Shown here: positions 1 through 7,380 of the stretch, piece by piece
Position numbering within the stretch: the stretch's first letter is position 1
Layout of the letters: each line of letters begins with the position of its first letter
DNA from: Saccoglossus kowalevskii
Taxonomy: Eukaryota > Hemichordata > Enteropneusta > Harrimaniidae
DNA length: 11,255 nt
Reading direction: 5' to 3'
NCBI RefSeq assembly: GCF_000003605.2
Contig: NW_003107683.1
Coordinates: forward strand, 1-11,255
The notes under the pieces: generated by a model
Databases searched by the model: none
Seen by the model: the letters and a program-made list of their open reading frames with translations, nothing else
Told to the model about the DNA's origin: nothing
Position numbers and translations under genes: made by a program

Positions 1-3000
1 TGGTGTAATTTGTGGTAGGAACTCAACTGCACCTTCTTTAAAATGTTCAATGTCTGGGAAATTGGGAATAGGTTCTCCTCCCAAGGCATCTATAGCAGTA
101 TCTCTTAGGAAATGTTCATGCCGGATAAGGTCATGTGTAACAGAATCTGCAATGTCTTCTTCTGTAGTTGATGGGAGCGCAATGTTTACTTGTGGGTCAA
201 GTAGTATAGCGCGCAATGTATAAAGGGCATCACTGAGGTGCTTGCTGAATGTTTTTGAGCCGAAGGGATACCAAAGCAGTTGGTCTGTGACATATGCACG
301 GGTGATGTTCTTGACATCAGTTTCATCAGGCCCATCATCACTAATCAGTTTTGCTGCCCTTAAGGCTGCAGTCATGTTTGGTTGATCATATATGTCTTGT
401 TCAGTACTGAAATGTCCCATGGTCAAGATGATGTGTACAAAGAATTCAGGTAGGTTTGATGGAAATGGTGCCTTGAAGACAACTACATTGCGTCTCATGT
501 CTGTTGTGTCAACGAAACGCTGGTAGTGTTGAGTTGCCTGAACCTGCTGTTGTTGTTGTTGCACAGGTCCAAATATGTGAGCATATAGATCAATAGCAAT
601 GACAGCGATATTTGGATCAGGGTTGGTTGTAAGGGCATGGATGTAGGATGCAGCATGTGAGACATGAGCACCACGAATGCGAACACAACGACCAACACCG
701 TCAATAAGATACGAAGCGTTTAAGATTGGATTGAGATGTGCTTTAGAGTCCTTTTTCCATGTGAACCAGCGTAAGTAGGTTTCCAAAGTGGAAAAGAGAA
801 GGAGCTCTGGTGGTCTAATTGAAAATGCGGTGGTGTTGTCTAGGTAGTAATGGCTTTGGTGGTGACTACAGATGGCAGTAACCTGAGCTGGTGTGAATTG
901 TCTCCACAGTGGTAGGGCCAATCGGTCAGCAGCTGTCTGTGGGAGTCCACCACCACCATCTTGTTGTTGTTGGTGATGTTGAAGATTAGGTCGTTTGTGC
1001 TTGAAGATGGCTGAGCGACACTCAGGGGATTTAGTGGATGCATGGACATATGTGGTGCTGGAGATAACATACGGGAAGCGAAGTGCATACCATATCATTT
1101 CAGTAAGTGCCAGTTCTCTGGCAAGGGCTGCAGGTCTGTCATTGAGAGGGTGCATGCGCTGACCTGATATTTTTATATTGATGAGGTTGTCTGCTTGTAC
1201 CAATACCTGACCCGGGCTTGTGGTTGTCGAAAGGTGCACAGGGCGTCTCTCTTCTATGCCTGCAGCATACTTGGCCAAGTATGAAACTTGGAATTTTCTA
1301 TCACATACCTGTACGTTTGTGCTGGACTTCATCGCTACAAATAAGCGAGGCACAGTCGGAACAAAGTGTTCACCAATTTGAGCTGGATAGTGCCATATTC
1401 CAGCTTTGAACTGTGGTCCAGTTTCCCAATGTTGGCCACATGGGCATAATTTCGCCAGATCAAGGTAGGCGAGGTTGTTGTACGTGTCCTCAGGATACAG
1501 GATGCCATGGTCCTCAAATCTGTAGGCGAAACTTGGAGGGTGTTTGGGAACTCGGCAAAGAAACGTGTCATCTTGAGCCTTACGTTTCATGCATCTGCCG
1601 CCTGCATTTGTGCATGAATGTTGCTGCAGTGTTGATGCCAAATGTTGCAAGTTTTCAAAATCTGTGGACGACTGGATGAGACCATGTGCATTCAAAGTCT
1701 GAAAGTCAGTACCTGTATCTGGTGCCCACATGGACATGTTTGAACAACGAACACGTGCAAGTGTTGTAGGCAGGGGTTCATCTTCTACTGTGATGCCTGC
1801 ATGTACATGAGGTCGATTCCCCAGAGCCCCTGAACTCTGAAATTCGAATCTCATCCAAGAACTTTTTACAGGGCCTAAAGGTTGTTCATGGCTAGTTGTG
1901 ATGTATTGCCACATGAAATGAACTGTGCGTTCCCATGCTCGTGTAAGGATCACAGAGTAATTTTGTAGCAAGTCATGAAGTTTTCCTGGGTAGTGTTGGT
2001 CAGAATGTTGCTGTATGGCAGCTCTAAGTGGGGCCACACCTGGAGTGGCACTGTCATTGCAGGTGAGGGTGAGGAAATACGACCAAGGTCCCTCTGTTCT
2101 GAGTGTGGCAACGAGCTGATTTACTTGTTTTCGAGAGTCGATATCATCAAATTGGAGGAGGCCACCATCTATTTCTGGTTGTATTTTCTGCCCATCTCTA
2201 ACCACAGCCTCTAAGCCTCTATGGCAAGCAATTTTTGCAGAATTTCTATTTAGGTCACTGTTGAGTATGATGTCAAATGCAAATTGAAGGTATGACATGT
2301 CATGTGATGTCAAAAGACTGTTATCCAGTATTCTTGTCATGAGGTGATCTTTTAGGGGTGCGAATGTTTTCTGGTGGAACTTCTGTATGAGATTTGTGTA
2401 GAAGATTGATGGAATAGCACCAACAACTGAATGTCCTTCAGTAACCCAGAAAATGCGTGGGAAGAGCATACCCTCAGGATATATGAGTGGCACACTCCAA
2501 TTAGGACTCTTACTGCAAATGTTCTGGAGAAGTTGGAGAGTTGCGACTGGTGGTTTTTGAGAGAAAGATGTTCTAGCCATGACTCGCAGATGGTGGTTAA
2601 GATAGAAGTGTCCGGAAGTAGTAGAGCTATTTTCAGCAATGAAAAGGGGAGTAATATCCGAAGAGGTCACAAGAGGGCAGATGTTTGCAATTTGATTTGT
2701 GTTACCAATTGGGTACAGGTCCTGTGGTTGTTCATCATTTTCCTCAAAAACAGGGTGATGGTATTCCAAAGCGAAAGTCACATCTTGGTCATCGCCAGTG
2801 TCAGAGTGTTCATTATCCGAAGGCTCATTGTGGTCATCTTGAATGCGACGTCGTTTTCTAGAAGTTTGCAGAGTTGGCGTTTGAGGGTTAGGGCCATAAT
2901 TACCTACAGTGAATGTTCCATTTGGAATGCCATGAATAGCTGACTTGAAATGTTTCTTGCACAAACTAACAGTGCACTGTTGTTTCTCCCCAAAGTTTTT

Positions 3001-4338
3001 GGGGCAACACCAGAAAAGAACACAATTGCATGTTGGTACACTGCATGTGAGCTGATTGCCTTGTGCTTGGCGAATAAGCAAATGATTGTGAATGATGCAA
3101 TATGCTTGTGTTTGACCGCAGCATCTTTCAAGCATCAGTCTCTGAGCTGGTTGGATCCGATAGCCTGAGTGAACATACATAAGGAGATGCTGCTGTCCAG
3201 GCAGACGGTTTGGTATTGCTTGACCAGTGAGTGTTTGCCATGCAGTATTGATGCTGTAACGTGCATGCATCTGGAAAGTTTCTCTGGCACTAAGTGAAAG
3301 CATAAGGTTCCACTGACGATCAAGCATATCAGTTGGTACCTTGATGTTTTCAAGCCCAAGTGCATTTGTTGTGAAGAAGATAATGTTAGATTCAGCATTG
3401 GGCATGATTTGTTGCAAGTCCTGTAGCGTTTGAAAGTCAAAGGATCCAACTTGGTGACATGCAAGCTGGATGAAGCGTGTGATGTGCTGTTCAGGGAAAT
3501 TGCCTTGTACTGTACCCAGGATCGTACTTAGGTTTTGAATGTCCTGATGATTTACAGGTCCACCTGCATGGGAAGTTCGCAACTGTTTGAGAACAGATAG
3601 CAAGGTATTTTGCAAGGATGAGATATTTTCAGCATTTCTCACAGACTGTAGGAAAGCTTCATTGAGGGATGAGCTGTTGAGGAATATCATTAAGGTTGAG
3701 TATATTATTGGACCGAAAGTGTTGTTTCGTTGGCCAATGAAATGTGTATTAGGTATGTGAAGTAGTTTAGAACCAGTGCCATCTGCCGGGTGTACAGTAA
3801 GAACACAGTGCTGTGGTTGTAATTTGTGGCCTTGTGGGTTTTGATTGTTTGTTTGCTGGAGGGGAGTAATTGTGGTGTATGATGTATTGTACACATCAGA
3901 TAAAAAGAAAGCATCTTCCATATCTATGTATGAACCAGTTTCTTTGTGGGAGGCCAAATCGTGGACTGTGGGATGGTTAGGAGCAGATGTGTAGTTGTCA
4001 AGTAAACTTGGAATTGTGGCGGCAATTTGAGTGGTTTGCTGAGCTACATGTAAAATATCTGGCCGATGCTGTAACACCAAGCCTTTGGCAGTAGCGATCT
4101 CTGGTGATGGAGTGTATGTTTGCCCTTTGGAAGACAAGCGAAAGGTAGAGAGGCCAGAAGTGTTGCCAGTTTGCCTGTATACAGGAAATGAAGAATTGTA
4201 TCGGCCTGTGTGTCCTGGTCGGCACATATTGCTGGTGAGCACTGCTGGAGCAGGACTGGGTTGGTGGGCACATGAAGTCTGTTGATATGTGGTGGACAAT
4301 GCACAGTAGATGAGCACATGAGGAACATTAAGCCTTTT
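1..4338 (-). CDS. Helitron-type RepHel protein, Rep endonuclease portion (partial, C-terminus off the left edge)
   Basis: One frame is open from just below three tandem TGA codons (4347-4339) to the window edge, 1446 codons without a stop. Reading down: a Ser/Thr-rich linker; a long helical region; a Cys/His-rich cluster (3120-2941); a basic KRRR patch followed by acidic residues (about 2855-2700); a segment with SVPLIYPEGMLFPRIFW (2496-2446) resembling the Helitron-like N-terminal domain; then the Rep core. Rep motifs are FLTLTCND (2076-2053), RPHVHAGI (1815-1792; HxH is the metal-binding HUH motif), a Cys cluster (1614-1555) and YLAKY (1281-1267; two tyrosines around a lysine). Helitron Rep nicks single-stranded DNA through these tyrosines and starts rolling-circle transposition. 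A fused Pif1-family helicase is expected downstream of YLAKY, but nothing in the 420 residues before the edge shows a Walker A motif, so it must lie outside or be absent. There are short Q and G runs near 541-560 and 946-972. The N-terminus is in another frame (4044-5039). Assignment to Helitron Rep is strong; the subfamily is not determined. Confidence 0.9.
1261..2076 (-). other. HUH/Y2 Rep nuclease core domain
   Basis: About 270 residues hold all the landmarks of a Helitron Rep domain in the canonical order. FLTLTCND (2076-2053) corresponds to motif 1, usually FLTFTCNP. RPHVH (1815-1801) is motif 2, usually GLPHxH. HSC...GRC...CRVPKHP (1620-1537) matches the Cys-rich insertion that normally ends in CRFGFP-like residues. 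YLAKY (1281-1267) is motif 3, with both catalytic tyrosines and the intervening lysine. No stop or frame break falls inside. The retained His, Tyr and Cys residues suggest selection on function until recently. The changes from the usual residues (Asp for Pro after the CN; Arg-Pro before the first His; Ala-Ala-Gly after the second Tyr) point to a divergent lineage. Confidence 0.88.
2701..2880 (-). other. Basic nuclear-localisation-like patch followed by an acidic linker
   Basis: The protein reads TSRKRRRIQDD at about 2862-2830, a classical monopartite nuclear-localisation-like cluster. It is followed by roughly 45 residues rich in Asp and Glu (SDNEHSDTGDD, then FEENDEQPQD) reaching 2715. Low complexity and charge suggest a disordered hinge between the Cys-rich module and the Rep domain. 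A nuclear signal would fit a transposase that must reach chromosomal DNA; this is inference from sequence only. Confidence 0.45.
2941..3120 (-). other. Cys/His-rich putative zinc-binding segment of the RepHel protein
   Basis: In the Rep frame this stretch has a dense set of metal-ligand residues: C.....YC..HNH (3120-3073), then CSVPTCNC, FWCC, C....LCKKHF (3045-2947). The spacing is like a binuclear or treble-clef zinc module rather than random Cys. It lies between the helical N-terminal half and the Rep region. Animal Helitron proteins often carry extra zinc fingers before Rep, thought to bind DNA. I cannot assign a named fold. Confidence 0.5.
4044..4338 (-). other. Frame junction of the RepHel gene (-1 shift needed)
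   Basis: Upstream of 4339 only the N-terminal frame is open (the Rep frame has TGA TGA TGA at 4347-4339). Downstream of 4044 only the Rep frame is open (the N-terminal frame stops at TAG). Between them both frames are open. Moving from one to the other needs a net -1 change, i.e. one missing base or two extra bases. I see no strong GT donor paired with an acceptor here that would make a normal intron. One heptamer of the X XXY YYZ form, A AAG GGC, lies in the right phase at 4128-4122, but one such match by chance in about 95 codons is not unlikely. A simple indel or assembly error is the default explanation. Confidence 0.6.
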
Positions 4339-5039
4339 TCATCATCAATTAGTACGCTTGGAGCACATTTCCATTTTAGGTCCTCATAAGGATAAGTCCA
4401 ATCAGAACGGGCCCCATCCAGGAAGTGAGGATCTGCTTTAAAAGCACGAAAGGAGTGGCATATAGTGGCCATGTAATGGGTTGCTGTGACAAGAGTAAGC
4501 CTGTCTCTGAGGAGGTCATCAATAAACATGAAGCAACCAACTGGGCACCATACTGTTGGATAACAGAAGTCATCAAGGGCTTTGATCACGTTAGAAAGAA
4601 CTCCACTGTCATAGTGAGCTTTCAGGCTTTGTAAGTGAGATGTGACATCTTGGAAGTAAGATGGTGTATGAATTAAATTTTGCATGGCTGGCAGCCATTG
4701 GTCCATTGAATGTAACCAAAGTTGTCGGAGTGAACTTGGCAAGAAATTCATAAATTGGTTGGGGTCAGTATAATTTGGAGAAGTCAGACATGTCCAAATA
4801 CATGCTGGCCAGGCATAAGACCAACATGGTGCTCTTTTGTGTTGCTCAGTTGGAGGGCAGATGAAAGTAGCACATTGTGTACAGGTAAGTGAGCCAACTG
4901 CCATGCCCTGTTTGTCGCCAAACTGACTTTTGACAATTTGTCCACTGTAAGAGGTATTACGTAATGGTGCAATCTGAATCGTGTACTGCGTTGATGAAGA
5001 CTGATGGCAAATGGAGCATGGATTTTGGAATGCAGCCAT
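4044..5039 (-). CDS. N-terminal segment of the Helitron-type protein, in a different frame
   Basis: An open frame of 331 codons starts at ATG 5039, the first Met after an in-frame TGA at 5048-5046. Residues 8-11 (CSIC) and 53-56 (CTQC) form two Cys pairs that could hold one zinc ion. A Trp-rich helical stretch follows (residues about 73-120), then YPTVWCPVGC at residues 160-169. From memory, a CPWGC-like motif recurs in the N-terminal part of large Helitron-like proteins of animals; that match is not verified. The likely true part ends near residues 245-265 (about 4305-4245); after that, this frame reads less like protein and the partner frame takes over. It lies immediately upstream of the Rep frame on the same strand, overlapping it by about 295 nt, and is best read as the same polypeptide. 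The function of this domain is unknown. The frame break makes the gene either slightly damaged or recoded. Calling it an independent protein is the less likely alternative. Confidence 0.75.
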   Translation of the reverse strand: MAAFQNPCSICHQSSSTQYTIQIAPLRNTSYSGQIVKSQFGDKQGMAVGSLTCTQCATFICPPTEQHKRAPCWSYAWPACIWTCLTSPNYTDPNQFMNFLPSSLRQLWLHSMDQWLPAMQNLIHTPSYFQDVTSHLQSLKAHYDSGVLSNVIKALDDFCYPTVWCPVGCFMFIDDLLRDRLTLVTATHYMATICHSFRAFKADPHFLDGARSDWTYPYEDLKWKCAPSVLIDDEKGLMFLMCSSTVHCPPHINRLHVPTNPVLLQQCSPAICADQDTQADTILHFLYTGKLATLLASLPFACLPKGKHTLHHQRSLLPKAWCYSIGQIFYM

Positions 5040-5043
5040 ATCT

Positions 5044-5061
5044 CTTCAGGGAAAAAAACCT
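5044..5061 (-). promoter_or_regulatory. Tandem candidate 3' splice acceptors just upstream of the start codon
   Basis: On the minus strand the leader reads as a pyrimidine tract ending in CTTCTGTAG (AG at 5061-5060), then TTTTTTTCCCTGAAG (AG at 5045-5044), five bases before ATG 5039. A branch-point-like TTCAC lies about 25 nt before the first AG. This is what an exon carrying the start codon would look like if the 5' UTR is spliced. AT-rich DNA throws up such signals by chance, so RNA evidence is required. Confidence 0.4.
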
Positions 5062-5124
5062 ACAGAAGGGAATGCAATAGTGAATAAATAAGAAAAGCAA
5101 TAAATATAACTTCATAGTCACAGG

Positions 5125-5149
5125 GTCATCCGACGTAAGGTCGGATGAC
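5125..5149. repeat. Perfect inverted repeat (10-bp arms, 5-nt loop)
   Basis: GTCATCCGAC (5125-5134), loop GTAAG, then GTCGGATGAC (5140-5149). The arms are fully complementary and more GC-rich than the surroundings. It sits 86 bp upstream of the RepHel start codon and directly before the first tandem unit. Canonical Helitrons have a hairpin near the 3' end followed by CTRR; this one is on the 5' side and I find no CTRR next to it. It could be a subterminal structure of a Helentron-type element, a protein-binding palindrome, or a remnant of another element. Confidence 0.85.
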
Positions 5150-5160
5150 GTTGCCACCAT

Positions 5161-5622
5161 TGACACTTTTGATTGCTGATCGATGACGAACAATTTAACA
5201 CTTTAACCTTTGAAATCGGAAATAGTCGAGAATTTGACTACTCTTTTTACATTTGCCCCCCAGAAAATGTTGGGTGACAGGGTCACTATTGACCCTTTTG
5301 ATCGCTGGTCCAAGAATTTTACACCTTAAGCTTTGTAATTGGAAAAAGTTGAAAATTGGACGTTTGTTTTGACCTTGGATGCCAAGGGAAAGGTCCGGGA
5401 ATGGGGTTACTATTGACACTTTTGATTACTGGTGCAAGAAAAACAATTTTACACCTTAAGCTTTGAAATTCCATAAAGTTTAAAATTTGACCTTTCTTTT
5501 GACCTGTGACCAAAAGGTAAATATTTGGCAATGAGGTCACCCTTAACACTTTGGATCTCCATCTTTGAAACCGGACAGAGTGGACAATTTGGCCTTTCTT
5601 TTGACCTTTGACCCCTTATTGG
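5161..5622. repeat. Diverged tandem repeat, about 3.6 units of 124-130 bp
   Basis: Units start at 5161, 5290, 5414 and 5544 with variants of TTGACACTTTTGAT. Shared landmarks are TTTACACCTTAAGCTTTG (strongest in units 2 and 3), a middle AATTTGACCTTTCTTTTGACC block (shorter variants in units 1 and 2), and a closing GGTCAC or GGTTAC before the next unit. The fourth unit lacks the TTTACACC part and ends near 5622. Short open frames cross the array on the minus strand and produce look-alike peptides, but periods of 124 and 130 are not multiples of three, so these are by-products of repetition. The array lies between the hairpin and the long non-coding region. Confidence 0.8.
5602..5614 (-). promoter_or_regulatory. 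DR1-like nuclear receptor element in the last tandem unit
   Basis: The minus strand reads GGGTCAAAGGTCA, two AGGTCA-type half sites spaced by one base, the classic DR1 arrangement bound by RXR, HNF4 and COUP-TF type receptors in animals. It arises from the TTGACC-rich repeat, and related but imperfect half sites occur in the other units. Whether it binds anything is unknown. Confidence 0.3.
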
Positions 5623-6656
5623 GTCTAGCATTGAAATAATTATTACATAACACAGACATGTCTAAGTGATAAGTTGAGAAATGGCTTTGATTTATTCCGC
5701 GAGTTCGAATAATGTGGCGCTGCACCTAATCAGAAACGGGTGCATTTTTCCTCATGATGGATTTTACTCATACTTTATGCATTTATTTTTTAAGTCTTCC
5801 TTTGCCAGGGTAGTCCAATGCATAGTACATATTATATTTAGGGACCCTGGAAACATCCCATAAAATCTATTAAAGGTGAAGGTTCCTATCTGAACATGTT
5901 TATATTTACTTTTAACTAATTGACCTTCACCCTGAAGTGCATTTTGTGATATGTAACCTTTAGATTGTTTCTTGTTTACTCTTCAGAGACCAAAGAAAGC
6001 ATGTAACTCTGGGGATGAGGGTGTTATGTAAATACATAAATAATTGAAAATAGGCATAGCAAAATAACCTTTTATGCTATATATCATCAAAACTACAATG
6101 AATTTGGTGGTTACATTTTTTATTTATAATCAGAAAAATAGGTGCTTCAATTTAACATCCAGAAATACACTACTTCTTGTGTAGCCCTGGGGGATGAGAA
6201 TGTGATCAGAACCTTTAAAATATATATTATTTTTTAGAAAGTTAAACATCAAACTTTGTATAGATTATTAGAAAATGCACATTGATACAAATTTAAAAAT
6301 TTATTACAACACCCAATACCCACCACACACAATATAACCATGAATGAAAATGACACTATATTTCTGCACAAATGAAATGAAAATGAAATTGGCCTGTACA
6401 GCTGCAAGCCGATTTTGATATTGACAACATATTAAAAGAAAACCATTCTTGTAAAATATGATAGGAAAAATACTAGTAATTTAAAATGTTTCACTCACAC
6501 TTGACAATTAAATATAATCTTTAGCTAAATGTTTTGCATGGAAGACCATTTGTTGTGTTTATGTGATCATCTGTTTTAATAAATAGAGAATGATAATTGG
6601 TTGAAATACTAGCCACATACTTCCAAACATATTCCAATAAAGAAACATTTTCAATT
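5623..6656. other. Non-coding AT-rich stretch, no gene seen
   Basis: Stops are dense in all frames and the longest open stretch (5681-5863 plus strand, 60 codons) has no recognisable domain. Two loosely similar phrases containing CTGGGGATGAG and CTGGGGGATGAG occur at about 6008 and 6187. Otherwise I see only AT-rich sequence. If the RepHel gene has a spliced leader, this would be intron. Confidence 0.6.
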
Positions 6657-6673
6657 TGACTCATACTGAGTCA
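6657..6673. promoter_or_regulatory. Paired AP-1-like sites forming a palindrome
   Basis: TGACTCA (6657-6663), spacer TAC, TGAGTCA (6667-6673). Each half is the consensus bZIP AP-1 site, and their centres are 10 bp apart, one helical turn. The combination also forms a 7-bp-arm palindrome. No gene start is visible close by, so a regulatory role is speculative. Confidence 0.35.
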
Positions 6674-7226
6674 TAGACTACAAATAATATTTAAAGCAAG
6701 AACTATATTTCTTATTTTCCAGCATGTAAACTGAATGAAAATCCCATTTCTATTATCCATTGCTATTGTGAACTAGTGTGATGATTACAATGTTTTTGAA
6801 TACAGCAAATGATAGCTTAGTAACCCTTGATTCCTAGCATTAGTCAATTTCACTGCAGAAATGGTCAATCCACTGAAGCATTTTTTGTAATATTCATACT
6901 CATCACATCTTATTGAAACTTGTTTTTTTCAGTACTAAAAAGCATCTGGATTGCATGAGCCAATTGTGTAAATAAAATCTTAGTAAGGTATTTATCAAGC
7001 ATTTCTCCTTAAAGTCAAAAATTACATGTTTATTTTAGCTCTACCTCAAAATAGGCTTTGATGTGACTTAAAAGCCAACTTGACGCACAGGGTGATAAAA
7101 TAATTTTGGATAATGAGTTTAAAAGCACATACATGATGAGAGACATAAATTCCCCCCCCCTCATCGCCCAGATGGTCATAAAAATGATAATGTAATGGTT
7201 AGACATGATAGGAAGGCGTTACATAC
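6674..7226. other. Non-coding AT-rich stretch, no gene seen
   Basis: No open frame or known element is visible. A run of nine C (7152-7160) stands out in otherwise AT-rich DNA and may vary in length. Several pyrimidine-tract AG signals on the plus strand (e.g. near 6722 and 6931) have no matching donors. Confidence 0.55.
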
Positions 7227-7360
7227 CTGATGATTCAGTGCTATGAAGTGTAGTTGGCAAGCAGAACTGAAGGTCGGAGGGCACGTTGTGGCAGGCAGAA
7301 TTGAAGGTCGGAAGGATCACAGACAGGTAGCTGTTGGAATGCGATGATAACTAGGAATGG
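7227..7360 (-). other. Candidate non-coding internal exon (possible 5' UTR exon of the RepHel gene)
   Basis: On the minus strand a strong acceptor, TTGTCTTTCTGCTTTCAG (AG at 7362-7361), is followed 134 nt later by a strong donor, CAG|GTATGT (exon end 7227). No frame carries a start codon with a long open reading: one frame is open for 39 codons, then TAG; the other two stop early. A 5' UTR exon is therefore more likely than a coding one. Splicing from 7226 to the acceptor at 5060 or 5044 would join it to the RepHel start codon across a roughly 2.2-kb intron. The acceptor implies a further exon to the right, which I cannot place with certainty. Most of the exon is made of a 34-bp tandem duplication. 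Confidence 0.35.
7256..7320. repeat. 34-bp tandem duplication
   Basis: GGCAAGCAGAACTGAAGGTC (from 7256) is repeated as GGCAGGCAGAATTGAAGGTC (from 7290); similarity continues through CGGAGGGCAC versus CGGAAGGATCAC. Two copies with a few differences, more GC-rich than the surroundings, lie inside the candidate exon. Confidence 0.75.
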
Positions 7361-7380
7361 CTGAAAGCAGAAAGACAAGT

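Noticed and set aside
1303-1311. Perfect donor-like CAG|GTATGTG inside the gene just before the YLAKY motif
   Set aside because: The reading frame continues with the expected catalytic motif, so splicing here would remove the active tyrosines; no evidence of use.
2431-2943. Plus-strand open frame of 170 codons
   Set aside because: It lies antisense to the Rep frame, whose translation has clear family motifs; this frame has none.
3135-3464. Minus-strand open frame of 109 codons
   Set aside because: Out-of-frame shadow of the Rep reading frame, with no domain and an unlikely composition.
5125-5149. Hairpin read as the 3' terminal hairpin of a separate Helitron
   Set aside because: No CTRR end within a few bases on either strand, so a canonical 3' terminus is not supported.
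5703-5710. GTTCGAAT resembling a tRNA T-loop
   Set aside because: No flanking T-stem, acceptor stem or A box; not a tRNA.
5195-5725. Overlapping minus-strand small frames with repeated peptide phrases
   Set aside because: Product of the tandem DNA repeat; periods of 124 and 130 bp do not keep frame, and none has a supported start.
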